Shown: positions 49,001 through 56,090 of the stretch, piece by piece
How positions within the stretch are numbered: the first letter of the stretch is position 1
How the letters are laid out: each line of letters starts with the position of its first letter
Origin: Saprospiraceae bacterium
GTDB lineage: Bacteria > Bacteroidota > Bacteroidia > Chitinophagales > Saprospiraceae
DNA length: 64,000 nucleotides
Direction: 5' to 3'
NCBI GenBank assembly: GCA_016715985.1
Contig: JADJXD010000001.1
Span: forward strand, 3,224,001-3,288,000
The notes under the pieces: model-generated
The model's database searches: none
The model's input: only the letters and a program-made list of their open reading frames with translations
Told to the model about the DNA's origin: nothing
Translations under genes and position numbers: made by a program

Positions 49001-51334
49001 TCTGCAACAGGTTGTGTTTCCAACCCATCTTCTTGGCTTACAGTTGAAAATCGTCCTGTAGCTACTTTGAACGGCGATGATCAGATATGTGTAGGTACAA
49101 CTACAAATGTTTTTCCAACAACAGGAGGTACATGGATAAGCACTAATCCAACTGTTGCTTCTATAACCAATACTGGGGTTATCACAGGATTATCTCAGGG
49201 AACTTCCTCATTTATTTATACAAGTAGTTCAACGGGTTGTGTATCTGAGTCCACTGCTTTAGTGGCTGTGAATCAGGCTTTAGGAATTAATATTCAGGGG
49301 GCAGGGATAGTGTGTGCAGGATTTACTACAACACTTTCACCCAGTACAGGAGGAGTTTGGATCAGTAATAATCCACAGATTGCAACTGTCAGTGCTGCAG
49401 GAATAGTGACAGGAGTCTCTGCCGGTAAAGTTACTTTTACCTTCAACACTACCAATAATCTATGTGCTGCATCTGCTGATTCGGACACTATCAGGGTTAC
49501 CAATTGTTTCGAGCCTGATTTTAATATAACAACTGTTAATGTTCCGGTAAGCGGCAATTTAAATACCAATGATATGGTTCCTTCAGGTACTACATACGGA
49601 ACAAATCCGTTTTTAATTTCCAAACCGGAAGCCAGTTCTGAAGATATATTAGTTAACAGTGATGGAACCTACACGTTTACGGGATCTGCCGCAGGTGTGT
49701 ATGTGTATCAAGTGCCTGTATGTGTATTATCAACCGGTTCTGCTTGTCCTTCATCTGCTTTGACAATTACTGTAATTGATATATTATCACCCGGAAAACA
49801 GCCAATTGCAAATCCCGATTATGCTCAGACATATTCTAATGTAAATATGTCTTTGCCAGGTGACCCGGTTACATTAGCTACCCTGAAAAATGATCAGTGT
49901 ATTTATGGTTCAGGATGTTTGTTGGATCCGCTGAGTGTGGAAATCGTTTCTAATCCTTCTTATGGAATCGCTACTATAGCAGCAAATGGTAATATAACTT
50001 ACACACCCAATCCGGGCTTTACCGGAACGGATATATTGACTTACAAAGTTTGTGTTATGGACGAGTTATCCAATTGTGCATTTGCTCAACAGTTTATTCA
50101 GGTTATTGACGGGCTCTATAACTCCAATAATACAATTTTCCCTAATGATGATTTTTTCATGACATATCAGGAAACACCGGTTAGCGGTAATGTATTGCTG
50201 AATGATTTGGATTTGGAAGGAGATAATCTCACTTCCACGGTTTCAGGATCCAGTTTTGTACCGGTAAACATCAATGGAGGAAATTATTTTATAGACCAAA
50301 ATGGAAATTTCACTTTCACACCGGATGCTGGATTTTCAGGTTCTACTTCATTTATTTATAATGTGTGTGATGATAATACTGATGTAGCCTGTGCACAGGC
50401 GACTGTTCATATTCTGGTATTAAGAGATTTACCGGTGAATATCAGAGTTTATCTGGAAGGGGCGTTGTTGAATAATGGAAATCAGAAAGCGCCGGATAAC
50501 AGACCATTGATGCGAGATAATCTCAGAATGAGTCCTTTTACAGGGCAGAATTATATACCCATACAGGATCCTTACTCGTACGCAACCACTTTTGTGGATG
50601 TCAGATCCAAATACAAACATTATGGTGCTGGATTATTGTCCAAAAACAGAATAATATCGGATCCGGCAACCGTGTTTGGTGTTAGTGGTCAAAACGCTAT
50701 TGTGGACTGGGTATTTGTGGAATTGAGGTCTAAATCTGACAACAGGGATGTCATAGCCACACGATCAGGTCTTTTACAGAGAGATGGAGATATAGTGGAT
50801 CTGGACGGGGTGAGTCCGCTTGCTTTCTCAGGTGTAGCAGCAGATAGTTTTTACGTAGTAGTCAGACACAGAAATCATTTAGGTGTCATGTCCGATAAAG
50901 TACTGGTAAGAAATACGGTGGATCTGACAATACCGCAAACACAATTATATACAATAGGAACAAGTCTGAATAATGGATATGATTATACCGGTCTGTCTAT
51001 GAATAATCAGGTGAAATCAGGTTACAGAGCATTATGGGCAGGAGATTTTGACGGAGATGGCAGATTGAAGTTTATAAACCCGAATGACGACCAGAATATA
51101 TTGTTTTTTGATGTTTTGGTTTATCCGAATAACAGTCTGAATAGTGCAAATTACAATTTTGGTCACGGATATCTACAGGGTGATTTCGATCTCAACAGTA
51201 AGGTGAAATATGATAATCCGGATGATGACAAAAATCTTTTGTTTGCTCAGATATTATTATTTCCGCTTAACAGCGGATTATTGTCCAACTTTAATTTCAT
51301 ATCGCAGCAAGTACCTGTGGCATTGCCTAAGTAG
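36938..51334 (+). CDS. Chimeric open frame: siroheme-synthase start fused to a giant SprB/Big_2 adhesin that lacks its own N-terminus
   Basis: 4,798 aa in one frame. Residues 1-~50 are siroheme synthase. From ~51 the adhesin begins inside a module (SGLQVVIGN ... FFTFAT) that recurs complete at ~476-610 after a LamG/ConA-like segment (~193-475). Then follow two SprB repeats; two tandem ~480-aa modules (KQLYLS ... LDRI, ~768-1735); about 14 more SprB repeats with a PKD-like insert (~1736-2967; TCxGxxDGxIxLxVSGGxxPYxYxWSNG); a cadherin-like domain; one DUF11; and 13 Big_2 repeats (~3220-4190). The end has cadherin-like domains and the C-terminal module shared with the 8.3- and 56.9-kb genes (~4500-4798, loops GDFDGDGRLKF and GDFDLNSKVKY). 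No signal peptide is present, so as written it could not be exported. SprB in Flavobacterium is a gliding adhesin. The fusion may be an assembly join or a real rearrangement. Confidence 0.75.
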   Translation: MSATTSNHLFPVFLKLEQMHLLLIGGGAVALEKLHSIIQNSPATKVKIVAKSVNSGLQVVIGNGNSIATTNALNTSTISVNKSALIWGDDAGSVSGWTSTGAPSSLRQIIGRTWKVQETGTIGSVKIQIADNSGVNGLPAEVNTVYLLIDSDGNFSNGATEIAMTLVGTNWEANVDLTNGQFFTFATQVQIAPGGVSGALVWLKSNTGTSTTTNGSGVSAWTNQMGSGNAIQTIAGNQPTYQIGSTDLINFNPIIRFNTANSQHFTLSANIFGNGTTRTAANIFALAKNTDVTQNNGFWYEHLDANNRVLQHLPWGSSGIYWDAGSVAVNERLQISSSLTNTTTPFLWSFLAQGTSQSIKQDGNVLGSNASANISYSYTNSQRYIGRSDAGYFGGDVGEIIGYGTSLTSLQIQQIESYLAIKYGKTLNQTSPTNYIASDGTTIFWNASANSAYKNNIAGIVRDDVSQLYQKQSRSINTGLQVVVGNENTISTTNTLNSTTISSDRSALVWGDDAGDVNAWLSNGAPAGLQIISRKWKLQETGTIGSVKVQIADNSGINGLPTEVFSVFLIVDADGNFSSGATPIPMTLNGTNWEVNVDFLNGQFFTFGTVLLTTTVSNVSCRNGSDGGIVLNIEGSGYTYDWSNNGPNHPDIDPKDLTGVPAGGYVVTITDSFGSTATTSATVSQPASALNMTNTVTPVNGAGGTNGAIQISVSGGTPGYSYLWSNGANTQNISNLSAGSYTVTVTDINGCSITGNMNVTVNSNAAIVNKQLYLSEGLSLDRINPAAAPIDNTTSVTSVLSSGSSGVVFDNSSNGATTHSSATSFVLSHTVGTNENRLLLVGVSLRSRTVVSASYAGVAMTLVGSRANGSNCNIYIYRLINPPSGTANVNVVLNGAPSTGVVIGATSFSGVNQSAPLGTFTSTTGNSGSPSRNVTSVSGDVVFDVLSVKNTNSLNPGSGQTERWDRSAGEIRGGSSTEVATGTSTTMSWNSGSGYWAIGGVAVKPATFVNNVTFTQNPVMCSPLTVKANNSITLSAYVNIISGNMPTNPNITAVIRYGGTTIISLSNPSYNSSTKILTWTGTRGSDITIPVNQAIALQITTNQSGVSFQIRHDSQTYPSKITLPVSTYINVNSIEFYNASYPFGTILSEVPSNVPSYIRINVTDPFGAPDITGLNLTLTKPDQSVVNIPLSEADVQDGVLCGKIYQLTWSNPGLEGTWEIQATAFEGSEGVTHAISTSVSVFTPSGPTVKLKQLYLSDPSQALDRIDPVNTGDGTTAQTATLTTSGALVTPAATTSGSASSVSIGGNLTFSHTPGSGSNRLMLVSVAVGNTGVSDEAAPGVVTGVTFGGTAMTLVSSVYSGNAVRSYIYRLINPSSAAANVVISIGTKASGVIASATTFINVHQTTPLGTGQTFVGNGTDSYMTANVTSADGELVYSTVAIDEYINVQQGITTFGGQTQLWNNSGFDWVSGASSTKAGASTVAVRYDFLDYEDACLAAVSIKPAASTGNFTTFTQNPVLCSPLTIKANQLITIKTHVSVVSGSMPANPAVTAQLKYGSTTIATINNPSFASNLLTWSVYLASDVTVPAGQAIALVITTEQSGVTFKLDYDSQTKPSRIEFPVTTYIDITSFGIYDAPNPGGTLITKTNYGTTVYMRAVVTDPFGTSDITGLNIFNAPLAINVQATSVATAGCARTYQYIWNTSPAPGTYSFTATAKEGYENTVTDVEYFTFSLCPITVSPSIASAPTCNATNSGFINLNVTGGHAPYNWNWSRTSPAGSGSGTGFSISDLSPGTYNITVTTDGGCSGTASITLNQPVGPALEAIITNTGSLCYDGGITLDITNGSDNYSYFWEDGIYTEDRENLSPGVYNVTVTDLDNGCTSIASAEILQGSPLLANANIINPGCSQGNNGIINLIPSGGAGSYTYLWSDGSQLKERSGLSEGSYHVTITDLGGCTGSFTYTLYSPSPLNLEIAKTDPSCFINGSINLNISGGTSPYLYNWNDMNGSFNPKDRTDLFPGSYSVTVTDFNNCSTTGNAVIAEPECDLDAITVCKSDTSDVFSVDPDPNVISYLWTVPEGAEIISGQGTSSITVNWEGASTGAEQVCVQSVNDCGPSSIICTPVYIKSVTPLISVAEPRCIGLDIMFSASGGSLYNWSGPNGFSSNLKDPIILNAIIGHSGQYYVTVTNENGCTASTSVSVTINSIPEASAIAENSTNCESNDGELLLSITGGVEPYSFEWSDGSFSQNLQNAGIGAYVVTVTDANGCTTNASGTIANQEGLSINVSKTDVSCFNANDGGANLTINGGSGEFEFQWSNGAITQNVVGLKHGSYKVTVTDTNDGCFGIATVNIIQPPKLQADKAIQHINEYGADNGAVSLFVSGGIPDYNFDWSDLSGSQNPKDRTDLSAGTYAVTITDSNDCPSTVSLNIFEPEGALSAIATPTHITCFGLSNGLIDLSVSGGYPPYNFLWSNGQTTEDIRGLALGTYTVTVTDAKLISTTATAIILQPGLLNTDIVVQHVYCFNEMTGALDLSVTGGTSPYSYRWSNGEGSEDIGHLSVGKYYLTVTDANNCITVDSIVIAQSDELVINSSIPSNELAVSCYGVFDGSINITPSGGAGPYRYYWSTGDSTSLLENLSPGNYTVTVTDNFGCSKQRVFNVSSRDLIAAQAVISPVYCAQESGGAINLIVSGGTAPYTYDWSNGETTKDLTDLTPGTYTVIITDANNCSLSSDVTISQPNNLEANIVQNFLDCYGVNQGSLEASISGGTVPYKYEWSNGANTQSISGLSDGIYFLTVTDYAGCTATSLTLISQPTKIVVSGVTVPNCPGQDNGMIMVFTTGGAEPYQYIWSNGGLDEMGRDGLGAGSYTITVVDNNGCSSSNTFTLTPVSLQFFNVIPSCGRDAESGNTYIKENGQIYAKVTGGMPPYTYNWSTGSTESYIDNLALGMYSVTVEANGCVITDQSLLFGNVCIPPVAEDDFYLTEMNVPVSGNLAINDYDPNTEYPLTFLPLGHIDEEVGIISWDSTFNGEFKYTPHQGYYGTFSLPYQICDTLNLCDIGNLTVRVEKPVLGAAKTVSNGPINNYDGSYDLTYTILVQNYSLLPLSGLQVVENLDLTFEGAVSYAVNNVSSTQFSVNNGFNGSGNNNLLSGNNNLEPFGTGTILLNITLVPGEKRGPYLNSALAKANSPMGVLFTDLSQNGTNPDPDNDGDPTNNNVPTPLLFCPAAEITGTSVVCLGSTTTLIPASNGFWTSSDTLIATINNNGVVTAISEGTVTFVYSQEGCSSEPSDTLTVVGKKAIVTGSTSICPGSTTTLSPASGGVWSSTNPSVAIVNNSGLVTGISTGTARFTYTESTSGCTSPQSEIVNVSTTPVVAVYGPSSICIGNTTQLSPASGGVWVSSNPSVATVDNLGLVTGVSQGIATFTFTQSSGCISNPTTAVTVNSKPIVFLTGDPEICIGTTTSFLPNVGGTWMSSDTIIAVINNSGIVTGRSAGSATFTFIQTSGGCVSMPSGNIIVRPKPVASVLGPQVICAGTTTTLSPNSEGVWTSSNSSVATVSNAGVVFGVSQGEVSFNFRSNETQCLSDPSSAITVNSRPNISFSGPTSICVGANSNMLPSTDGIWVSSNNNVAQITNSGLITAVSAGTANFTFISLSTGCVSNLSGNLTVVGRPTVSVTGNSSACIGTTTTLSPASGGTWTSSNSTIASVSNSGVVTGISAGTATFYFTETSTGCISMATAPVTINNVPSVSMTGPSTICAGFTTNVTPVSGGTWSSNNSLVASIANNGIVTGLSNGIATLTFTSSLGCASSPLQVIINGKPPITLNGPSSICLGTTTNLLPSSGGIWTSNNPAIASITNAGLVTGLAAGTVTFSYQDNLTECISDASMLITVNQKPAANITGASSICQGSVTTLTPTVGGSWSSTNPSVASVSNSGIVQGISAGTSTFIFTQTSTGCSSNASLPVTVHSKPIAEITGLTSICIGSNTQLSPTSGGTWTSTNPSIASITSSGLVTGHIQGSVRFIFTNSATGCVSNPSSWLTVENRPVATLNGDDQICVGTTTNVFPTTGGTWISTNPTVASITNTGVITGLSQGTSSFIYTSSSTGCVSESTALVAVNQALGINIQGAGIVCAGFTTTLSPSTGGVWISNNPQIATVSAAGIVTGVSAGKVTFTFNTTNNLCAASADSDTIRVTNCFEPDFNITTVNVPVSGNLNTNDMVPSGTTYGTNPFLISKPEASSEDILVNSDGTYTFTGSAAGVYVYQVPVCVLSTGSACPSSALTITVIDILSPGKQPIANPDYAQTYSNVNMSLPGDPVTLATLKNDQCIYGSGCLLDPLSVEIVSNPSYGIATIAANGNITYTPNPGFTGTDILTYKVCVMDELSNCAFAQQFIQVIDGLYNSNNTIFPNDDFFMTYQETPVSGNVLLNDLDLEGDNLTSTVSGSSFVPVNINGGNYFIDQNGNFTFTPDAGFSGSTSFIYNVCDDNTDVACAQATVHILVLRDLPVNIRVYLEGALLNNGNQKAPDNRPLMRDNLRMSPFTGQNYIPIQDPYSYATTFVDVRSKYKHYGAGLLSKNRIISDPATVFGVSGQNAIVDWVFVELRSKSDNRDVIATRSGLLQRDGDIVDLDGVSPLAFSGVAADSFYVVVRHRNHLGVMSDKVLVRNTVDLTIPQTQLYTIGTSLNNGYDYTGLSMNNQVKSGYRALWAGDFDGDGRLKFINPNDDQNILFFDVLVYPNNSLNSANYNFGHGYLQGDFDLNSKVKYDNPDDDKNLLFAQILLFPLNSGLLSNFNFISQQVPVALPK
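39242..42130 (+). repeat. Two tandem ~1.44-kb copies of a coding module
   Basis: Copy 1 starts near 39242 and copy 2 near 40684. Both encode KQLYLS...LDRI, then a jelly-roll-like segment (SHTxGxxxNRLxLVxV...YIYRLINP), then QNPVxCSPLTxKANxxI and a second beta domain. The copies are clearly homologous but diverged, so the duplication is old. Confidence 0.75.
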
Positions 51335-51567
51335 GGTCTGCTGAAATACACAAAAATAATTGATTATCAGATAAATATATTAAATTTTCAAAAATAGGTG
51401 CATGAATATAAGATGATTGTCTTCAAACCCCTTGCACTTGGTTTAAATTATTTTTGTAAGTCAGCTGCACTCAATCTACTTCACCTTCTTCGCCTTGAAG
51501 TATTAATATACGTCTGCGGCTTGAAGTCTCGTATTTTAAGCACATCTGACTTTTTCAGCGGACCCTA
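51332..51567. mobile_element. MITE-like element with 15-bp terminal inverted repeats
   Basis: TAGGGTCTGCTGAAA (51332-51346) is matched at the other end by TTTCAGCGGACCCTA (51553-51567), 14 of 15 positions. The ends enclose ~205 bp with no gene. Short AAGT sequences lie at both edges and could be a target duplication, although they overlap the ambiguous boundary. The TAG stop of the chimeric adhesin gene is the first three bases of the left end. Confidence 0.4.
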
Positions 51568-51652
51568 AGTAGTGGAATAATATCTTTATCAAATTGCACA
51601 TTTATTTGGTGACGTTTAGAATGAGCAAGGGGCGTTCCTTTAGGGATAGATT

Positions 51653-51699
51653 CCGACTGCTCCGAAGCGGGCAGGCCCGACTGCTCCGAAGCGGGCAGG
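51653..51699. repeat. Two 23-bp direct repeats, period 24 bp
   Basis: CCGACTGCTCCGAAGCGGGC plus AGG occurs at 51653-51675 and 51677-51699. Each unit holds a GC-rich imperfect hairpin reminiscent of the GCTCC-GGAGC hairpins in the array at 54.8-56.1 kb. The rest of the 51568-51890 gap is AT-rich and presumably holds the promoter of the next gene. Confidence 0.8.
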
Positions 51700-51890
51700 G
51701 GTTGTGAGATGCAAATTTGTCCTTTCTTCTTTACAACTCTAAATTTAATTTATATTTTATTTTGAACTGTTTCTTTAATATAGCTGAGAAATTTGACATA
51801 TCACAATGCAATAGGGGTTACAACATACTTTTTGTGTCTTATTACCGATTCTGAACCTGCTAGTATACAGAACCATTAACATGAATTATA

Positions 51891-54767
51891 ATGGCTTTAA
51901 GAATATTGTATTTTCTGTTTTTTGCATTCGTCCTTTCCTTTCATCTGAATGCCCAGGTGGAAGGCGTGAATTATCAGATAAAATTTAATAAAAGTACCTG
52001 TCTGTTTGATTGCTGTATCATCATTATGGAAGGTAGTGCCACTTTACCTATCCACAGGGCACAGTTCAACGCTCAGTATTCAGTGGTAGTGCCAACAGGG
52101 AGTACCGTGTTTATTGCGCAAAATCATATGCCGGTACAGAACAATCAGAATTACAATGGCACAGTTCCGATGAATTGGTATTTAAGCAGCAGTATAGTTG
52201 CGCCCGCAGCAGCCCCGGAAAGTGATTTTTATAGTATTACCCCGACTTTGACTCCGACTTCTTTTTACAATAACGTCAGTGCCGGAGATACGATCCGGTT
52301 ATTCAGTCTTTCTATCAGTCCGGTCAAAGAATGTACAGAGGGTGTCAGACTGTTCGAAAATGGAGTGGATCCGGACTCTCAGGCGCCGGGAATGTTTGGG
52401 GGGGATTTCAGTAATGGCTTTACAATGGGTGGTTACGATCAAAAATATTTCGGAAATACAGCTGAATTAACGCCTGAAAAACCAACCATCCATCAACTCA
52501 ATACAAATTGCGAGCTAGGCTTAAATGTCTCTCTGAATGCCACAGCCTACAACTGTCAGCCTTCCCTTCAGTATTATTGGTCAGGACCACAGGGTTTTCA
52601 ATCAACATCACAAAATATAAGTATTCCATCAGCCGGAATTTTTAATAATGGAACGTATCATGTTACCGTAACTGACAATATCGGATGTAAAACAATCGCT
52701 AATATTCAGGCTTTTGCCAAACCTTCTGCCGGACCGGATCAGAATATTCAATGCTACCTTTCCGGTTCAGCCACAATCGCATCAGAAGGGCAGGGCAACT
52801 GGTATATCGGTGCCGGAAGTGCCGGAAGTGCAACATTGAGTAATCCGCAAAATACTATTTGTATAGTCTCGGCATTTACATCTCCCGGAAATTATTTTTT
52901 GGTCAGAGAAGCCAATAATTGCAGAGATACGATGGTCATTAATACCGGCACTCAATGTAGTTGTCAGGTTGTTAATGCATTGACAATACCCCCGGGAAAC
53001 GAGTATTGTGGTCAGTCCGGAATTCTCCAACTCAATGGTAACAATGTATCAGAGCAAGGAAATTATCTCTGGCAATACAAGTTAGATAATCAAAGTTTTG
53101 TTAATGCTTCCGGAACGAATAATGGCATAAATTATCAGAGTCAGAATCTGTCCGTTGGTCAACATTATTTCAGGAGGATTTTTAATAAAACTTCCCAACC
53201 AACCTGTTCTGATACAAGTAATTTTATTCTAATCACTGTCAAAAGTACCCCAAATGCTGGCCCTGACAAGATTGCAAATTGTATGGAGCTTGATACATTG
53301 GATTTGAATGCATCCGGAATGGGTTTTTGGTCGTTAGGGCAAGGTAGTGCAGGTACGTTGGAGATAATGGATTTTGCAAATCCTTCCACCAAAATATATG
53401 GATTTTCGCATCCGGGTTTATATTACCTTTTATGGTCAAATGGCATTTGTGCCGATACAAGTATAGTGACTGTTAATCAGCTTTGCGGATGTGACGAAGC
53501 AGTCGCAGGACTAAACAGAGAAACCTGTGCGGGCTCAGAAATTCAATTAAGCGGAAGCTGTATTTTAGGAAGTTGGAGTCAGCCACCTACCAATCCGATG
53601 GGTGCTGTCATACAGGAAATCGGAAACGGTGTCGCTAATGTTTCATTTAATAAAATGTCCACCGGAAATTATCATTTTATATTTACAATTGATAGCCTGC
53701 TCGCAGATACTCTATTGGTTGTGGTCAGACCACTTCCGGTTATCAATGCCGGTGAAGATTTTGACTATTGTACTGGATCTCAGCCGGTAACGATCGTTGC
53801 TTCAGGGGGAGCTACATATTTATGGTCCACGGGTCATACGGGAAATTCTATAACAGTCAGTCCGACACAAAATACAGATTATATTGTCACCGGTACTTCG
53901 ATTTACGGTTGCAGTAGTTCAGATACCATCAGAGTTATGGTTAGACCAGGCCCTTCGGGTTCAGTTCCGGCAATGCCGCCTTATTATGAAGAAGAAACGA
54001 TGCAATTAAATTCAGGTTCGTGGACGAATGCATTGACATACCATTGGACCGGACCAAACGGTTTTGAATCTTTCTTACAAAACCCTGTCATCCAGAATCT
54101 TAATATGTCGAATGCAGGTACATATCATCTCACTGTGACAAGTCAGTTTGATTGTACAGCAACCGCCTTTGTGAAGGTAGAAGTACTTGAACGACCATTA
54201 CCTATCACTTTACTGTATTTTTATGGTAAAAGAAATGAAGAATTACAGCAAAATGAATTGACCTGGATAACAAGCCGGGAATTCAACAATGATTATTTTG
54301 TGATTGAAAGAAGTAGTGACGCATTATCTTTTTCAGAAATAAGAGAGATGAAAGGTGCCGGTAGTACTAATAGGATAAATACATACCAATTTATAGACAA
54401 AGAGAGCACAACTGCCGGAAATTACTATTACAGAATCAAACAAATTGATTTTGATGGAAAATATTCATTTACGGATATGATTCTGATTGAAGTAAAGCTA
54501 TCCAAAGATTTTATATTTAAGCTTTTTCCCAATCCATCTGTATCCTTTGTCCATCTGTTATCTGAAAATGATTGGATAGAAAATACCCAATTGGAGATAT
54601 TGAATAGTCAGGGATTAAAGGTCTATGACAAGAACATGGATTTAGTAATAGCCAATAAAAATTTGTTATCAGATTTTGACATAAAAGACCTTCCGACAGG
54701 ATTATATTTTATAAAAATTACGTCAAAAAATCATTCACAAATGCTCCGATGGATGGTGATGAAATAG
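51891..54767 (+). CDS. T9SS-secreted surface protein with a shared N-terminal module and PKD/Ig-like domains
   Basis: 958 aa. The signal peptide MALRILYFLFFAFVLSFHL ends at NAQ. Residues ~22-190 form a module shared with the next two genes (VNYQIKF ... GSATLPIHRAQFN ... VVVPTGST ... ESDFYSI ... GGDFSNGFTMGG). Ig/PKD-like domains follow (YYWSGPQGF; YLWSTGHTG; YHWTGPNGF). Residues ~772-870 are the fibronectin-like LTWITSREFNNDYFVIERSS segment common before T9SS sorting domains. From ~876 the type A domain FKLFPNPSVSFVHLL ... LPTGLYFIKI is present. It is expected to be exported and surface-attached by type IX secretion. Function beyond adhesion is unknown. Confidence 0.85.
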   Translation: MALRILYFLFFAFVLSFHLNAQVEGVNYQIKFNKSTCLFDCCIIIMEGSATLPIHRAQFNAQYSVVVPTGSTVFIAQNHMPVQNNQNYNGTVPMNWYLSSSIVAPAAAPESDFYSITPTLTPTSFYNNVSAGDTIRLFSLSISPVKECTEGVRLFENGVDPDSQAPGMFGGDFSNGFTMGGYDQKYFGNTAELTPEKPTIHQLNTNCELGLNVSLNATAYNCQPSLQYYWSGPQGFQSTSQNISIPSAGIFNNGTYHVTVTDNIGCKTIANIQAFAKPSAGPDQNIQCYLSGSATIASEGQGNWYIGAGSAGSATLSNPQNTICIVSAFTSPGNYFLVREANNCRDTMVINTGTQCSCQVVNALTIPPGNEYCGQSGILQLNGNNVSEQGNYLWQYKLDNQSFVNASGTNNGINYQSQNLSVGQHYFRRIFNKTSQPTCSDTSNFILITVKSTPNAGPDKIANCMELDTLDLNASGMGFWSLGQGSAGTLEIMDFANPSTKIYGFSHPGLYYLLWSNGICADTSIVTVNQLCGCDEAVAGLNRETCAGSEIQLSGSCILGSWSQPPTNPMGAVIQEIGNGVANVSFNKMSTGNYHFIFTIDSLLADTLLVVVRPLPVINAGEDFDYCTGSQPVTIVASGGATYLWSTGHTGNSITVSPTQNTDYIVTGTSIYGCSSSDTIRVMVRPGPSGSVPAMPPYYEEETMQLNSGSWTNALTYHWTGPNGFESFLQNPVIQNLNMSNAGTYHLTVTSQFDCTATAFVKVEVLERPLPITLLYFYGKRNEELQQNELTWITSREFNNDYFVIERSSDALSFSEIREMKGAGSTNRINTYQFIDKESTTAGNYYYRIKQIDFDGKYSFTDMILIEVKLSKDFIFKLFPNPSVSFVHLLSENDWIENTQLEILNSQGLKVYDKNMDLVIANKNLLSDFDIKDLPTGLYFIKITSKNHSQMLRWMVMK

Positions 54768-54780
54768 GAATATATCAGCT

Positions 54781-56075
54781 TAATCGGAGCGAAACAAACC
54801 CCCATGTTCCGCACCTACGGCGCTACCATAAACACATTATTTATTTTCTACAAAGATACCGTCCCTCCGGGACTAATGCTTTTCACTAAGAAAATGGCTG
54901 GGGCTGGTTTATATTTTGCAATTCAGCTCCATCGGAGCGATATCATTGTAGAAAAGCCAAGAATGTATGCATTCAGCTCCAGCGGAGCGAAACAAACTAC
55001 GGTTCCGCACCTATGGCGCTGCCACAAACACATTATTTTTTTTCTACAAAGATACCGTCCCTCCGGGACTAATGCTTTTCACTAAGAAAATGGCTGGGGC
55101 TGGTTTATATTTTGCAATTCAGCTCCATCGGAGCGATATCATTGTAGAAAAGCCAAGAATGTATGCATGCAGCTCCAGCGGAGCGAAACAAAACCCAATG
55201 TTCCGCACCTACGGCGCTACCATAAACACATTATTTATTTTCTACAAAGATACCGTCCCTCCGGGACTAATGCTTTTCACTAAGAAAATGGCTGGGGCTG
55301 GTTTATATTTTGCAATTCAGCTCCATCGGAGCGATATCATTGTAGAAAAGCCAAGAATGTATGCATTCAGCTCCAGCGGAGCGAAACAAAACCCAATGTT
55401 CCGCACCTACGGCGCTACCATAAACACATTATTTATTTTCTACAAAGATATCGTCCCTCGGGGACTTTTGCTTTTCCCCTAACAGAATGTCTTGGTCGAG
55501 GTAATACTTTACTTCTTAGCTCCAGCGGAGCGATATCTTTGTAGCAACGTTAATAAGCCATGCTCATTAGCTCCAGGGGAGCGAAACAAAAACGATGGTT
55601 CCGCACCTACGGAGCTACTGTAACGCTTATTGATTCTTTCTACAAAGATATCGTCCCTACGGGACTTTTACATTTACCCTATAGAATGACCTGATTAGGT
55701 AATACTTTTCATCTTAGCTCCAGCGGAGCGATATCTTTGTAGTAACGTTAATAAGCTATGCTCATTAGCTCCAGGGGAGCGAAACAAAAACGATGGTTCC
55801 GCACCTACGGAGCTACTGTAACGCTTATTGATTCTTTCTACAAAGATATCGTCCCTACGGGACTTTTACATTTCCCTATAGAATGACCTGGTTAGGTAAT
55901 ACTCTACATCATAGCTCCATCGGAGCGACATCTTTGTAGTAACGTTAATGGACTATGTTATCCAGCTCCAGCGGAGCGTAACAAACCTTATGTTCCGCAC
56001 CTACGGAGCTATCACAAATCATTATTTTTTTTCTACAAAGATTTCGCCCCTACGGGACTTTTGATTCTTGTGCCT
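54781..56075. repeat. Seven-unit array of ~198-bp hairpin-rich repeats (REP-like)
   Basis: The marker TTCCGCACCTACGG (or a one-base variant) occurs at 54807, 55003, 55201, 55399, 55599, 55797 and 55992, so the period is 195-200 bp. Each unit holds GCTCC-AGC-GGAGC hairpins, a GTCCC-TCCG-GGGAC-type hairpin, and a long inverted pair in which CTACAAAGATA-CGTCCC is answered ~80 bp later by GGAGCGATATC-TTGTAG. Units 1-4 are nearly identical; units 5-7 form a second subtype. Open frames through the array are chance. The array fills the gap between two genes sharing the same N-terminal module. Confidence 0.9.
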
Positions 56076-56090
56076 TTTTAATCTAAAACG

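Noticed and set aside
54804..55482. Two overlapping open frames in the ~198-bp repeat array
   Set aside because: They repeat the array unit (period 198 is a multiple of three), show no protein family, and are broken in the diverged units.
54781..56075. CRISPR array
   Set aside because: Units are ~198 bp and nearly identical throughout, with no short repeat/unique spacer alternation and no cas genes.
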